Of a DNA stretch of 64,000 nucleotides, positions 1-10,352 are shown piece by piece. The DNA comes from Tanytarsus gracilentus (taxonomy: Eukaryota; Arthropoda; Insecta; Diptera; Chironomidae): the NCBI GenBank assembly GCA_038502055.1, contig JAXRKN010000042.1, positions 1,550,001-1,614,000 on the forward strand, in the 5' to 3' direction. Every line of letters starts with the position of its first letter. Position 1 is the first letter of the stretch. The notes under the pieces are model-generated. The model had not been told where the DNA came from, did not search any database, and was given only the letters and a program-made list of their open reading frames with translations. Position numbers and translations under genes: made by a program.

Positions 1-136
1 AAACTTTTATGTTGTTTTTATTGTTGCCTCTTTTTTCGGTTATGTTTCAACATAATTTTTAAATTATAAAATCTCGGACAAAAAGCAAAAAAAAAATGAG
101 AAAATTGTTAGTTCGTCATTGTTCGCATTGTTACAG

Positions 137-357
137 TACTGAAAACGTGGCGAATTGCGCAACTATTTGAAAAGGTGAATCCATTAGACGAGCGTCGACG
201 TTGCTTGATATGCGGCAAAATTGTTTGCAACGTGCGAAATCACTATTACGTGCATTTTCCGGGAAAATATTCGTGTACAAGATGCCCAGCCGTCTACACT
301 CGTAGCGACACTTTGCTCATGCACTCACGATCAAAGCATCCGGAACTGCAATATTGA
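137..357 (+). CDS. fru: fruitless-like alternative terminal exon 1 (paired C2H2 zinc fingers)
   Basis: Terminal coding exon of a BTB zinc-finger transcription factor whose shared 5' exons lie off the left edge. A splice acceptor (TTACAG) ends at 136, the exon opens with two bases that complete a split codon, and the frame runs to TGA at 355-357. It encodes two zinc fingers: a first CxxC...H finger (CLICGK) followed by RNHYYVHFPGKY, then a second finger CTRCPAVYTRSDTLLMHSRSKH. The RNHYxVHFPG and YTRSDxL signatures resemble, from memory, a Fruitless isoform zinc-finger module; lola-type exons have the same architecture and are the main alternative. Fruitless is a nuclear regulator of sex-specific neural development in flies. 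The split-codon phase is identical to that of the next terminal exon at 1594, which fits mutually exclusive 3' exon choice. The gene name is likely but not proven without the BTB part. Confidence 0.72.
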
Positions 358-1593
358 GATAATGTCACCACAATGTACCTACAACTACGAAAAATTCTTT
401 AGATAAATTAAAAAATAATAATGATTAAAATTGGACCAAAGAATTATTGAAAAAGAAGAAAAAAAGAAAAGAAATATTTATTGTAAAGACAATTAATTTT
501 ATAAATAATAATATTTGGATCTATATACATCGCGAAGCATCTCCCTCGGCCCCCCGAAATTTTTTTAAAAGAAAATCGTCAGAACAAAAAATGAAATAAT
601 GATTTTTGTTACTATTATTATGTTGTTGTTTAGTTGATGTTTAAAAAAACTTTAATTTATGCTTTTTCCAACAAAAAAAATTACTCATAAAAAAAATCTT
701 TGTAGATGATCATCATAAATGCTTTAATTTTTACCCTCCTTTAAAATCCCTCTCGATAAAATCGATTGAAGAGAAGACAAAACAACAACACCAATCATAA
801 ACTTTAATTATATGTACAAATGTGTGGCCATGAATATTTTTTTTATATTTTTTAATTATTTCTTTATTTTTTTCTGTTGTTTTTATTTCAAAACAAATCT
901 TCCTTTTTTATTTGTATTTTGCACGTGTTAAAATTGCGTGATAGTTAATTGCTTTACTTTTAACCAAGAAAAATTGCCAAAACAACTGATCATAAATTTC
1001 CTTGTGATATTTTTCCTTTTCTCGTGACGAAGTGGGTGCGTGAAAAAATTTATAACGGTTAAATTTGAAATTCTAGCAGTTTCTTAAATTGAATTTAAAA
1101 ATTTCCTTTTTATCTTTAAAAAATTTATAATTTAAAAAAAAACAGTTTTAATTGATTTCAAAATCTACAATAAAATTTAAAACTGCTAGAAATTCAAAAA
1201 ATCCAATTTTTTCTCCACCCAACTTCAGATTTCTTCAATTGAACAAAAGATTTACTTTTTGAGACAGCCGCACTTGTGGAGATTTTTTAAGATCAAGTTT
1301 GTAAAAACGCAGTCATTGAAATTTGCACCTCATGAACCCTTAAAATATCTCATTTCGAATTGATTTTATTTATTTTTGTTGAGCATCAATTCAAGAAAAA
1401 AAAACGACAAGAAAAAATCAAATGATTTTAAATGATTTTTGGACATTTCAAAATAGTTAAAGTCGCTCCCGTGAAAAATTTAGTTATAATTTTTTCCTCT
1501 GATTTTTTTTAATTAAAAATTAAAATTAAGAAGCAAAAAAACAAGTCGAAAAAGCAAGAAACCAAAATTTGGTGTTATTTTGTTGGTTTACAG
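358..1593. other. 3' UTR of first fru-like exon, then intron
   Basis: AT-rich non-coding DNA between the two alternative terminal exons. It should hold the 3' UTR and poly(A) site of the first exon and then intron for the longer isoform. An imperfect inverted repeat has arms near 1067-1082 and 1180-1195 (both containing the CTAGCAG/CTGCTAG core). No other coding signal is seen. Confidence 0.5.
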
Positions 1594-2159
1594 GGGCCGA
1601 GGGCTCGGGCTTCATAGATTCACACCCAAAGTCACCGCCTAATGGTACCCTAGACGGTCTAAATTTCTCATCGGCTTATCAAAGAATGCCAAATGATAAA
1701 TGGGACAGTAAAATTCCGGTGAACATGCGTCAAACGTTCATTCAGAATTTCAGTCCTACCTCATCGATTCCGAGCTCAATTCATCATCAAGTTACCAATA
1801 TGATACACGATGATAATTCCCGCAAATGGGCAGCGCTGTCGTTCGAGCAACAGCACATGTCACGAAGTCCGCCAAGTGACTACGAGTCGAGACGCAATCC
1901 TCTCAAGAGTCCACTGCAGGCGCACCCGCAAATGTCGTACCACAACATGTTCACCCCATCAAGTGAACCCGGCACACTCTGGCGATGTCGATCGTGCGGC
2001 AAGGAAGTGACAAATCGATGGCATCATTTTCACTCGCACACAGCACAGCGATCACTATGTCCCTACTGCCCCGCAACCTACTCTCGAATTGACACGCTGC
2101 GCTCACATTTAAAGCAAAAACATCGCCATGAGATCTCCCACAAAGGCTCGACGTCTTAA
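1594..2159 (+). CDS. fru: fruitless-like alternative terminal exon 2 (paired C2H2 zinc fingers)
   Basis: A second alternative 3'-terminal exon of the same gene. The acceptor TTTACAG ends at 1593, two bases complete a split codon, and the frame runs to TAA at 2157-2159, giving about 188 residues. A low-complexity Ser/Pro/Gln-rich linker leads to two fingers at the C-terminus: a first CRSCGKEVTNRWHHFHSH finger and a second CPYCPATYSRIDTLRSHLKQ finger with its last His just after. The NRWHH motif and the CPxC..Y.R.DTLRSH second finger look, from memory, like Fruitless isoform fingers. GC content rises clearly over the finger region compared with the surrounding AT-rich DNA, as expected for constrained coding sequence. 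The short upstream frame opening with TTG at 1569 is intron, because the acceptor lies inside it. Confidence 0.75.
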
Positions 2160-2570
2160 AAAAATTTAAAAATGAAAAAACTTTAATCAATTCTTTTTCT
2201 CTCAATTTTAATATCATGCACACACAAATTCACAAACACTGTGACACTTTTCTTCTTCTTCCTCTTCCTTCCCTTCTTCTTCCAGATTTTCAATTTTTTC
2301 TATAAGCTCCACAAAAAACACTCACAATGCAAAAAAAATGAAACTTCAAATTTTTCTCTTCAAAAATTTTCCTTAAAAATAAAAACTAAAAACGATAAAA
2401 ATGTTACAGCTAGATGGAAAACCGAATTTAAAGTTAAATTTTTCATTTCTTCTTTTTAAAAAAAAACCAAGCAAATTGTCAAAGATTGTAAATTGTGAAA
2501 TTGGTCCCTGAATGATAAAAAATACTTTTTTGCCTTTTGCGCGATTGAAAAAGAACTTTTTTTTGGAGTG

Positions 2571-2686
2571 GAACGAAAAGTGTGAAAAAATGACAGAATT
2601 AAATTTTATATTTTTTAGTGACGCAACTTAAAAGCTCCAAGTTCCCTCAGTAAATGTTCAAAAGTCAATTTCACACTTTTCGTTTC
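2571..2686. repeat. Fold-back repeat
   Basis: The left arm reads GAACGAAAAGTGTG from 2571. The right arm near 2670-2686 contains its reverse complement (CACACTTTTCGTTTC). The arms are about 85 bases apart and the sequence between them is partly complementary. It could be a small MITE or a chance hairpin. Confidence 0.3.
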
Positions 2687-3312
2687 ATAGAATTTTTTAA
2701 TTCAGTTCTTTTAACTTACAATACAAATCTCACAAGTTTTAAAGCTTTTTAAAAATATTTTAGGACTTTATTAATTTTTCTGTAAATATTTTGCAAAACT
2801 TTCGGCCTTAAAAGTGTTGATAAAATTTTGAAAGTAATGCCAAAACATGATTGTGATAAAATTGGATTTAAAAATTTAGTCTTGACGCGGTGAAACTCTG
2901 TGAGATTTGTGAGATACTTATGAAAAAAAAAATTAAATTTTGCATTTTATGATGAAAAGCTATCGTCCAAACTATCTCATTTTATAAATGATGAAAAATC
3001 AGCAAGTAGGCACAATCAACAATCAGCCAGTCAATAAGTCTGAAATCAATAAAAAGGACGTGCATAACACATTCCAGAAATGTTACTTCTCTATTACCTT
3101 TTCCTTGCATTTAAATTCATATTTTTTGAGAGTGAAAATATAGCAGCTGTGCAAATTCCTGAATTATTTTCCTCCCTGCCGCGAAACTATTTTAATTATT
3201 TTAAATGAAACGTGACTTGACCGCCACCGATCACAGAACATAATGATTTCTTTGATATACCTCTTTAATATATGATAAACACGCATATATTTTACTATAA
3301 TAATAATTATTT

Positions 3313-3460
3313 GTGATACTCAACTCATTGTAATAAAGAATTTGAATTTGCAATAAAAAAATGAGCTGAAGAATTTTCCTTAAATAAGAAATTATTCGAT
3401 TTCAAATAATTTTTTTATTGCGTTATATAAAATTTCACAAATTCAATTAGTTGAGTATCT
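3313..3460. repeat. Fold-back repeat, possible MITE
   Basis: The outer arms are GATACTCAACT near 3314 and AGTTGAGTATC near 3450. An inner pair (CAATAAAAAAAT / ATTTTTTTATTG) lies between them, giving a nested palindrome of about 150 bases. Its size and architecture suit a miniature inverted-repeat element, but no convincing target duplication was found. Confidence 0.35.
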
Positions 3461-6400
3461 TCATAGTCATAAACTTGATCAATATTGAGAAAATAGTCAA
3501 CAATCCTTTTCTGCGTTTAATTTTTGCATTTACCGACAAGATTTTTTTTCAGTGAAACATAAATGATTCAGGGATTTTTCTATTTTCAATTTAAAACTTT
3601 TTATGCTTAGCAATTTTTATGTAGAAATCTCTTTAAATATCCAAATGAATCCTTTAATTTCTTTATGGCCGCTCTTTAATCAAAAGCTTCCCATTTTTTA
3701 AAAGCGTCACTCGCAAAGTGAATTGAAAATAATTTTTTTATCAAAAACTAGTCAATAACACACGAAAAGAAATGAAAACAAACCAGCATGAATTGAATGT
3801 AATTAAAATTTTCAAATGCTCATCAAACGCTGCTATGTTTTGTGAAGAAAAATGATAAAAATGTAAAATTATTGAAATTTCAATTCTGTCAAGCATTTCT
3901 AAAAAAGAATTAAGAAATTTTTTCGCTTAAAAATGATAAAGAAAATCAAAATATATACAATATTAAATAGATGAGAAAGTAACAAGGCGAGTTAAAAGGA
4001 TGTGAGGAAAAGCTGTGAATTGGAAAAGCTGTTGTTGCCTTAAAATCCAGATCTCAAAATTGTTTTAAGAATTTTTTATTTTGTTAATTTATTTTTCGGC
4101 CTCAAACGACTAATAAAAAAATTTATTGGTGCTTACTGTTGCAACAGCTTTTAAATTTGAATGAGCTTTTTATGAAAAAAATGTGTTTAAAAGTGATTGA
4201 CTGGTTTTAAAATTCAAGGAGTGCGTTTCACTTCTTTGTAAAACTTTTTTTTGCCGAATTTTGAAAGACATTTTAGGTCCAATGAAATAAAACGCACGCA
4301 CGTGTGTAATAAAAAGAAAATTATTTTTATAAAAATTCAAGAAAAAAAATCTTTTAAATTTTAAGGAATTATGAATTGTGTCCATATGGAAGCGAAAATG
4401 CTTCAGATTGCATTAAAATTATTACCTAAGTATATTTGCTAGAGATCCCATGGGATCTTAAAAAATTTATAAATCTTTGTGGCATTTTATGAATCGTAGA
4501 TTTTTATAATAGTGATAAAAAAAATAATTTTCATTGAAAAAATACTCAAAGAATATTAAAAGAAAGTTGTAAAAATTTCTTATTTTTCTCATTCGCTTCT
4601 TTTTTCGAGAAAATAATGCTACAGTTACATAAAATAATGCACAACATACAATACATACCTAAAAAGAGGAAAATATTTCAAAGAATTAAGAGAAAAACCT
4701 TAATTTTAAGACAAAGACTTTAACCAAAATAAAATATAAAAAAGATTTAAATACTTTAAAGAATTAATTTGATTTGTCAAGAAGATTAAATATAAAGAAT
4801 ATTTTTGCAACGATTTGCTGTCTTACCAAGAGCTTATTATCTCTTAAAAATCACACACACACAAAAAAAAAGATATCAAAAGAACTCATAATGTGTAAAA
4901 AAAATTATTGTGAAAATCCCACAAAAAAAACCTTCTTAAAAATAATTAAATTTAAAAGTTTATGAAAATTTTCATCACCACAACCAAAAAGAAAATAAAA
5001 AATAAAAAATTCTTTCTCATATAAAAAATAACCCAAATAATGATGACTAAAAAACCCAGGTAAAAGATTTTTCGCATCTGTAGAGATCGATCGTCATATC
5101 AGTTAAAAAAATTTAATTTCACCCATTTTTTCCTTGATGCATAAAAATAGAACAGTTAAGAGTTTGAGACGATTTTCAGCATCAACAATAAAATTGGAAA
5201 CATTACCAAAAAAATCTGAAATAAAGAAATTTTTTAAAAATTTAAAATTATTTTTAATAGAACTTTTTATTTAAACATTTAACATTTCATTAAATATTAC
5301 AGCAACATCAAAAGCAATTTTTAGCATTTGCATTTTTCGCTCTTTCCTTAATTTTAGCAATTTGACCGGTGAGTATTTTCAGTTGTAGCTTCTTCGTTGA
5401 GCGACAATGTGCGTTATACTGTTATTTAATTAATTTTAAAAATAAATAAAGAGTCAGAGAAAGTTTACCATTCTAAATTTTCATCGTTCATCATTTTGTG
5501 GATTTTCAGCATTTTTAGCTTTCAGCAAAATAATAAAACGTAAGTATTGCCCTTGGTATTGCCGTGTTCGTCTCTGATGTGCTCTTCGTTAATTCGCTAG
5601 GCGTTAGTATGAAATCATTTTTAAAAACAAAAATCCAATACGTAAGAAAAGATGCAAGTTTACTTGTAAACACGATTAATATTCCATTTTTTGTGACCGG
5701 TTGAACGACATTAAGTAATTTCTCTTTGCGATTGATGATATCGAGGAGGGAGATTAAAAGGTTTTAAAAATATTAGAAAATTATAAAAGTTTATCAAACC
5801 AAAACAGCGTAAAAGAATGGATGAAGCACTATTCCCATAATGCTCACTATTAAATAAAGTTTATGAAGTATCAATGATTTATTCCTCAAAACATCAAAAA
5901 AATTCTTCGCTACCTTTTAATTTCAGGGAGATAAAAATTCTGTGAAATAATTTCGCTGCTTGACTTCCCACTTTTTTCATTTTGCTATCTGGCATCCCAT
6001 TTAGAAATCAGAGTGAATTATTTTTTCGATGAATCGTGCATTTGAGTACACATTTTGACAAAACAATGAGATTTTATTTGAACTTGCTCTCAATTTTCCA
6101 AAATTGCGCAAAAATGCCATTTTCTTGTTCACAAAATAAAATTAACAATGCGCGCCATACAAAACAGTTAACAATTAATATTTTAAAATTTTTTTTCCCG
6201 TTTTGACGTCAATATTTTTTTTGTTAATTAAACTTTGTGCAAATGCACATCTTTTTCGCTTTCGCGGTTCCTATTATCTCTCGGTTAACTTAACTCTGTC
6301 TCTTTTATTTGAATCTAACCGAATTTAAAAATTTAATATTTAAAATATTGCGCACTTCTACAGTCAAACCTGAAATTGTTCAACACTTGGCATTAAATCG

Positions 6401-6517
6401 ACGTTGTGAAATACCCCTCGAAAATTTAAAATTTTAAAAAGTGCAGTGAGAAAATTCAATAATTGAATAATTTAGTCATAAATCTTACATTAAACTTTAC
6501 AAGCAACAGTCAGAAAG

Positions 6518-7207
6518 ATGGAAGGAATAGACCATTTCGTTAATAGTTTCATGGATATTACTGGAGCTTGTCATGAAACGGCAAAAAACTATTTAACTAA
6601 TGCTAAATTTCAGATTGACGTTGCCGTCGACGCTTTTTACGAAAAGTATGCGCCAGTTTCTTTCTCCAGCTCCGATGAATATACTGACCTAATTTTCTCG
6701 GCTGTAAGCAGTGGAAATCGTGGAAAAAAGCGCGCTAACGACTATGACAATGAGGAAGAACAGCTTATTGTTTCATCAGACGACGAGGATGTTGTTTTTG
6801 TTTCCGAAAAAAAGGCAAAAGAACCCAAACTTGATCTTGATCTTCCCGAATGTTCGTTTACTCGAGAACTTTCACCGCTCATGACGCCACCGCCACCGAT
6901 TGTCGAAGAAAAACGGAAAATTTTGATTGACGGAAGTAACGTCGCAATAACATTTGGAAAATCTTTTCTAGGGAAAGATTTCAACAAGTGTAAACGCGAA
7001 AGTTTTTCAGTGGAAGGATTGGATACATGTATCATGTACTTCAAGACGAAAGGATTCGATGTTAAAGCCTTTGTGCCTGAATACCGATTGAAGCACGACA
7101 AATCATCAAATTGCCGCTTGCTTCATCAAATTAAAGAGGAAGGAACTTTAATTGCCACACCAGCAAAGTCCTACGATGATGGCATTTTACTCGAGAGTGC
7201 TGATTAA
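6518..7207 (+). CDS. Regnase/N4BP1-like NYN ribonuclease, truncated (UBA-like + NYN N-terminal part)
   Basis: Encodes 229 residues. Residues about 3-45 look like a UBA-like helical bundle (FMDITGACHETAKNYL, then a DVAVDAFYEKY helix). An acidic linker follows, then from about residue 133 an NYN/PIN-type nuclease domain of the Regnase (ZC3H12)/N4BP1/KHNYN family: ILIDGSNVA with Asp138, FVPEYR, and SYDDG with Tyr219-Asp221. Family members cleave RNA. The frame stops (TAA 7205-7207) right after LLESAD, where relatives continue into a VSND motif and the last strand/helix, so one catalytic acidic residue is missing here. That missing part is found 1.5 kb downstream at about 8680-8906, separated by tandem repeats and a polymerase-theta fragment. 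As it stands the product is probably nuclease-dead or the locus is a pseudogene. The start at 6518 is the first ATG of the frame and heads a typical UBA sequence. Confidence 0.75.
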   Translation: MEGIDHFVNSFMDITGACHETAKNYLTNAKFQIDVAVDAFYEKYAPVSFSSSDEYTDLIFSAVSSGNRGKKRANDYDNEEEQLIVSSDDEDVVFVSEKKAKEPKLDLDLPECSFTRELSPLMTPPPPIVEEKRKILIDGSNVAITFGKSFLGKDFNKCKRESFSVEGLDTCIMYFKTKGFDVKAFVPEYRLKHDKSSNCRLLHQIKEEGTLIATPAKSYDDGILLESAD

Positions 7208-7985
7208 TAATTTTGAGTCTTAATTAGATGAAATAAAATATAAACTTAATTATTCATATCGTTAATTAGCTCCCCTAGAACTTTTTTTTCTTCAATTTGG
7301 TACATGTGAGAGCGCTAATAAAAAAAAATAAATTCGATTCAATTAAAATAATTAATTTTTTAATGAAATAAAGTTCTAATTAGCTTAACAGGATGTCAAT
7401 TAGATTAAGTAAATTAAAAACTTAATCATCCGAGTCACTAATTAGCTCCCTTAGAGCTTAAAATTAACAATTTTTCTCATGTGGGACCCCTAATAAAAAT
7501 CTTTGGGGTCTTAGAGTCACTAATTATTATTTTAAGTGCTAATTAATAATTTTGAGTTTAATTAATGAAATAAAATATAAACTTAATTATTCATATCGTT
7601 AATTAGCTCCCCTAGAACTTTTTTTCATTTGGTACATGTGAGAGGCTAATAAAAAAAAAAATTGTTAATTAAAATAATTAATTTTTTAATGAAATAAAGT
7701 TCTAATTAGCTTAACAGGATGTCAATTAGATTAAGTAAATTAAAAACTTAATCATCCGAGTCACTAATTAGCTCCTTTAGAGTTTTTTTATTGTATTTTT
7801 CATGTGTGAGAGTGGTTAATAAAAATCTAAAATCGTTTGAGTGAAATAAATTAGTTTTCCTGAAACAAAGTTTTAATTAGATAATGATGTAATTTAATTA
7901 TTGCTACTTAATTAATCGGTCGTTAATTGCTCTTAGAGCTTTTTTTAAATTTTTTATCATATGAGAGGGTTAATAAAGATATAAA
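7198..7985. repeat. Five-copy ~160-180 bp tandem repeat
   Basis: The module TTAATTAGCTC...(T)n...CATGTGAGAG...CTAATAAA recurs with its TTAATTAGCTC-like start near 7260, 7439, 7601, 7764 and 7922, so the spacing is about 158-179 bases. Copies 1+2 and 3+4 form a higher-order duplication of about 340 bases that is almost identical (7201-7540 and 7543-7880). The fifth copy is more degraded. The array begins within a few bases of the broken end of the NYN coding sequence, so it belongs to the inserted DNA. It looks like satellite-type DNA rather than a coding element. Confidence 0.75.
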
Positions 7986-8331
7986 TTTGATGAATATTAT
8001 ATTGTTTCCCGGTTTTTTTTTTAATTTCCATTATCTCTTGTTTAATGGAATTAATTAATTTGTATGTTGAGATAAATTCTTTAGAGTTGTAAAATTTCAA
8101 TCCGTCACGAAATGAGTTGATGGTGAAAATGAATTTCTTCGCAGAAAGCAATTTATTCGATGATTGATAAATTTACTCCAAACTAAAAATTTAAATTTAC
8201 TTAATTTATTTGGAACAAGTTTCTCGGGGGGCATAATAATATATCGATGTGAATCAAGGAAGAGAGCGCAACACTCAATCAAGTTATAAAACTCATTTTC
8301 GGGGTTCGTGTTTTGTTTGGTGAATTGAAAA

Positions 8332-8680
8332 TTGATAGCTGCGTGGTTCATCGACCCCGACATGCACTTTAAGTGGATCGAAATAATTGAAAAATTCACA
8401 CCAATTCACATTGAAATATTAAATTTACTTCCTCATCAAAGAGGTTCATCGAGCATTGGACTCGACTATAGATATTCCGTCCCTCCAAAAGATCGAACAG
8501 CCATTGAGGCTTATTTAGTGAAAGAACTTCTGAAAGCTCAACGAATGGACGGCCTTAACACAGACAGTCAAGTCACTCAAAAAAGTCAAACAATAAGTCA
8601 CTTAAAAGTTTTTACAAAACTTGAAATGCCAATTCAAAAAATCCTCGCTAAAATGGAAATTATCGGCATTGGATTGGATG
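8332..8680 (+). pseudogene. DNA polymerase theta (POLQ/mus308) exonuclease-like domain fragment
   Basis: An open frame of about 115 codons that reads like part of the family-A polymerase theta: AAWFIDPD, then a linker, IGLDYRYSVPPKDRTAIEA, then VFTKLEMPIQKILAKMEI and GIGLD. These correspond to the inactive 3'-5' exonuclease-like subdomain just before the polymerase palm (AxWLLDPD ... VEMPxxxxLAxMExxGIG in the family). No start or upstream POLQ sequence is seen: a stop lies in frame just before, at 8326-8328. The frame then passes without interruption into the C-terminal half of an NYN nuclease (AAVVSND). Polymerase theta mediates microhomology end joining. This piece alone cannot polymerise DNA and is interpreted as a captured or inserted gene fragment. 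Absence of stops suggests it is young or under selection. Confidence 0.7.
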
Positions 8681-8906
8681 CTGCTGTTGTCTCAAATGAC
8701 TTTTTCCGTAAGTTGAAAATAATTTTAAGATCTCTAAATTAAGCAAAGTTGATTTTTTAGGTGACTTCAGAGGAAAGGGATTTGACAATGTAATTAATGG
8801 ACGCATTATTCGATATAATGTCGTATTTGACGAGCTGATCCTTGCTAATGATCCTTATGGGCGACGAGGGCCGAAGTTAAATGAGATTCTCTACAGCAAA
8901 AATTAA
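8681..8906 (+). pseudogene. C-terminal part of the interrupted NYN ribonuclease
   Basis: Two exon pieces, about 8681-8707 and 8761-8906, joined by a 53-base GT-AG intron (donor CGTAAGT, acceptor TTTTTTAG). They encode AAVVSNDFF, then RDFRG, IIRYNVVFDEL and NDPYGRRGPKLNEIL, ending at TAA 8904-8906. This matches the end of the Regnase-family NYN domain (VSND, RDL.G, LL.Y.FV.D, DDPLGR.GP.L). It supplies exactly what is missing from the protein that stops at 7207. No splice acceptor occurs just before AAVVSND, so ordinary splicing cannot simply rejoin the halves. In the present arrangement the frame is fused to the polymerase-theta fragment. Confidence 0.7.
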
Positions 8907-9134
8907 CAAAACTTATCGTCAATTTTAGTGTGTGTGTGGGTAAAAAGATTTTAAAAGAAAACCTTGTATGTAAAATTGATATTTTAAATTAATAGCATTA
9001 AATATCCTGTTATCAATAAAAAACCGTTACAGAAAAATTCAAAAATAGTTCGGATCTCTCTCTCTCTCTCTCGAATGTTTACAAACAAAAAAATTGTTTA
9101 GGCTTAAAAAAATTTTAATTAATTTTAATAAATA
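8907..9134 (+). promoter_or_regulatory. Intergenic gap, promoter region of ZAD paralogue A
   Basis: Contains an AATAAA near 9016 suited to the upstream gene's poly(A) signal and a (TC)n run at about 9057-9073, then an AT-rich leader directly before the ATG at 9135. No specific element could be assigned. Confidence 0.35.
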
Positions 9135-10220
9135 ATGGCGTGTGTTGCATGTGAAGACTATGCAAAGCGAATAACAAACATTCTACGTGATGAGGAACTA
9201 AAGGAAAAGTTTGAAAGTCTTACTGGAATTGCTGTAGGATGAAATTTATTAATTTTAAAAAAAATAATTTTAAATTTTTTATTTTAGATTCACTACAACA
9301 TATTTATTTGTGATCCGTGCTGCACCAAGCTAATTGAAGCTTCGTCATTTAAAGAAAAGTGCATAGAGATCTATAATAAAGATGAAAATGGCGTCAAACT
9401 CGAAGGATCATTTCAACTGGAAGAATATACAGAAATTTCAAAGGAGGAAGAGCCAGGGATGGTTGAAGAGCATTTAGAGGAGTACGAAGAGATGGATCCA
9501 CTTGATCACGTGGTGGAAGAGGACTTTGATAATCCACGAATAAGATATCGATATACACTCAAACAGAAACTGCAAGCTATTAAAGTCGCTGAAGAAATTG
9601 GAAATCGAGCTGCTGAAAAGATTCTATCGATTGGTGAATCGTGCATAAGAAAATGGCGATCACAGAAGAAAGAAATATTGAATGAAGTGGACTTGGAGAG
9701 AAACAGATTGCCGCGCAAAAAGAGCGACTTGGAGGTGACTGTCGAGTGTAAGCCCGAGGAAACGATAACAATCGCGTATGAGGACATTGAAGGAAGAAAA
9801 AAAGAATTTAGAACACGAAAATCTTACCAGTCGTCGCAGAAGCTAGACGCTGTCGCATATGCGGAAGTTGCGGGAAATAGACAAGCGGCAAAAGTTTACG
9901 GAATCGACGAGTCTTGCATACGAAAATGGAGATCTCAAAAGGATCAACTTATTAAAGTGAAAGAGGAAAGAAATACGAAAAGAATTCCAAATTTAAGATT
10001 TCCGGAAATTGAAAAACGGCTTAAGCATTTCGTTGAACAAAACAAAAGGAAAGGAATTTTGTTAAAGCCAAATGAAATTAGAGCCGAGTCCATCATGATC
10101 GCTAAAGAGTTAAATGTACAGAATTTTAAGGGAACTTCGTCGTATATTTTTAAGTTTATGGAACGATATCAAATTCAATCGAGAAAAGCTGCAAAGTATG
10201 AAAATAAAGAGTGTCAATGA
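9135..10220 (+). CDS. ZAD-domain protein with two Brinker/CENP-B-like helix-turn-helix repeats (paralogue A)
   Basis: Exons 9135-9233 and 9288-10220 are joined by a 54-base intron that contains an in-frame TGA, so it must be removed. The product is 343 residues. Residues 1-60 form a ZAD (zinc-finger-associated, C4) domain: CVAC near the start, then ICDPC and SFKEKC. An acidic linker follows. Two copies of a Brinker/pipsqueak-like HTH come next at about 121-160 (KQKLQAIKVAEEIGNRAA...CIRKWRSQK) and 212-252 (SQKLDAVAYAEVAGNRQAA...CIRKWRSQK). Residues ~263-330 resemble the CENP-B/Tc5-type second HTH (EIEKRLKHFV, SYIFKFMERY). Likely a nuclear DNA-binding protein; the ZAD usually mediates dimerisation. 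ZADs normally precede C2H2 fingers, and none are present here. The paralogue at 13947 has one HTH copy and the same intron position. Confidence 0.8.
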
Positions 10221-10352
10221 GAAAGCAATTGAAATTTTCTTTTCTGCTGGCATGTCGATACCAAAGAAAATTAATTTTTATTCTATAATTCTTGAAGCGC
10301 ATTTTCAATCAAAACAAAATAAATTCAGCACGTATCAAAAAGGCAAAGCTTT

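Larger units (their letters stand above)
2160..6517. other. Long AT-rich non-coding region between fru-like gene and NYN gene
   Basis: About 4.3 kb with only short, compositionally random open frames. It contains two fold-back repeats (around 2571-2686 and 3313-3460). A stretch at about 5340-5620 is less AT-rich and has two good splice-donor-like sites (GTGAGT at 5369, GTAAGT at 5540), possibly untranslated exons, but nothing there can be assigned. The last ~150 bases before 6518 are presumably the promoter and 5' UTR of the NYN gene. Confidence 0.5.
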
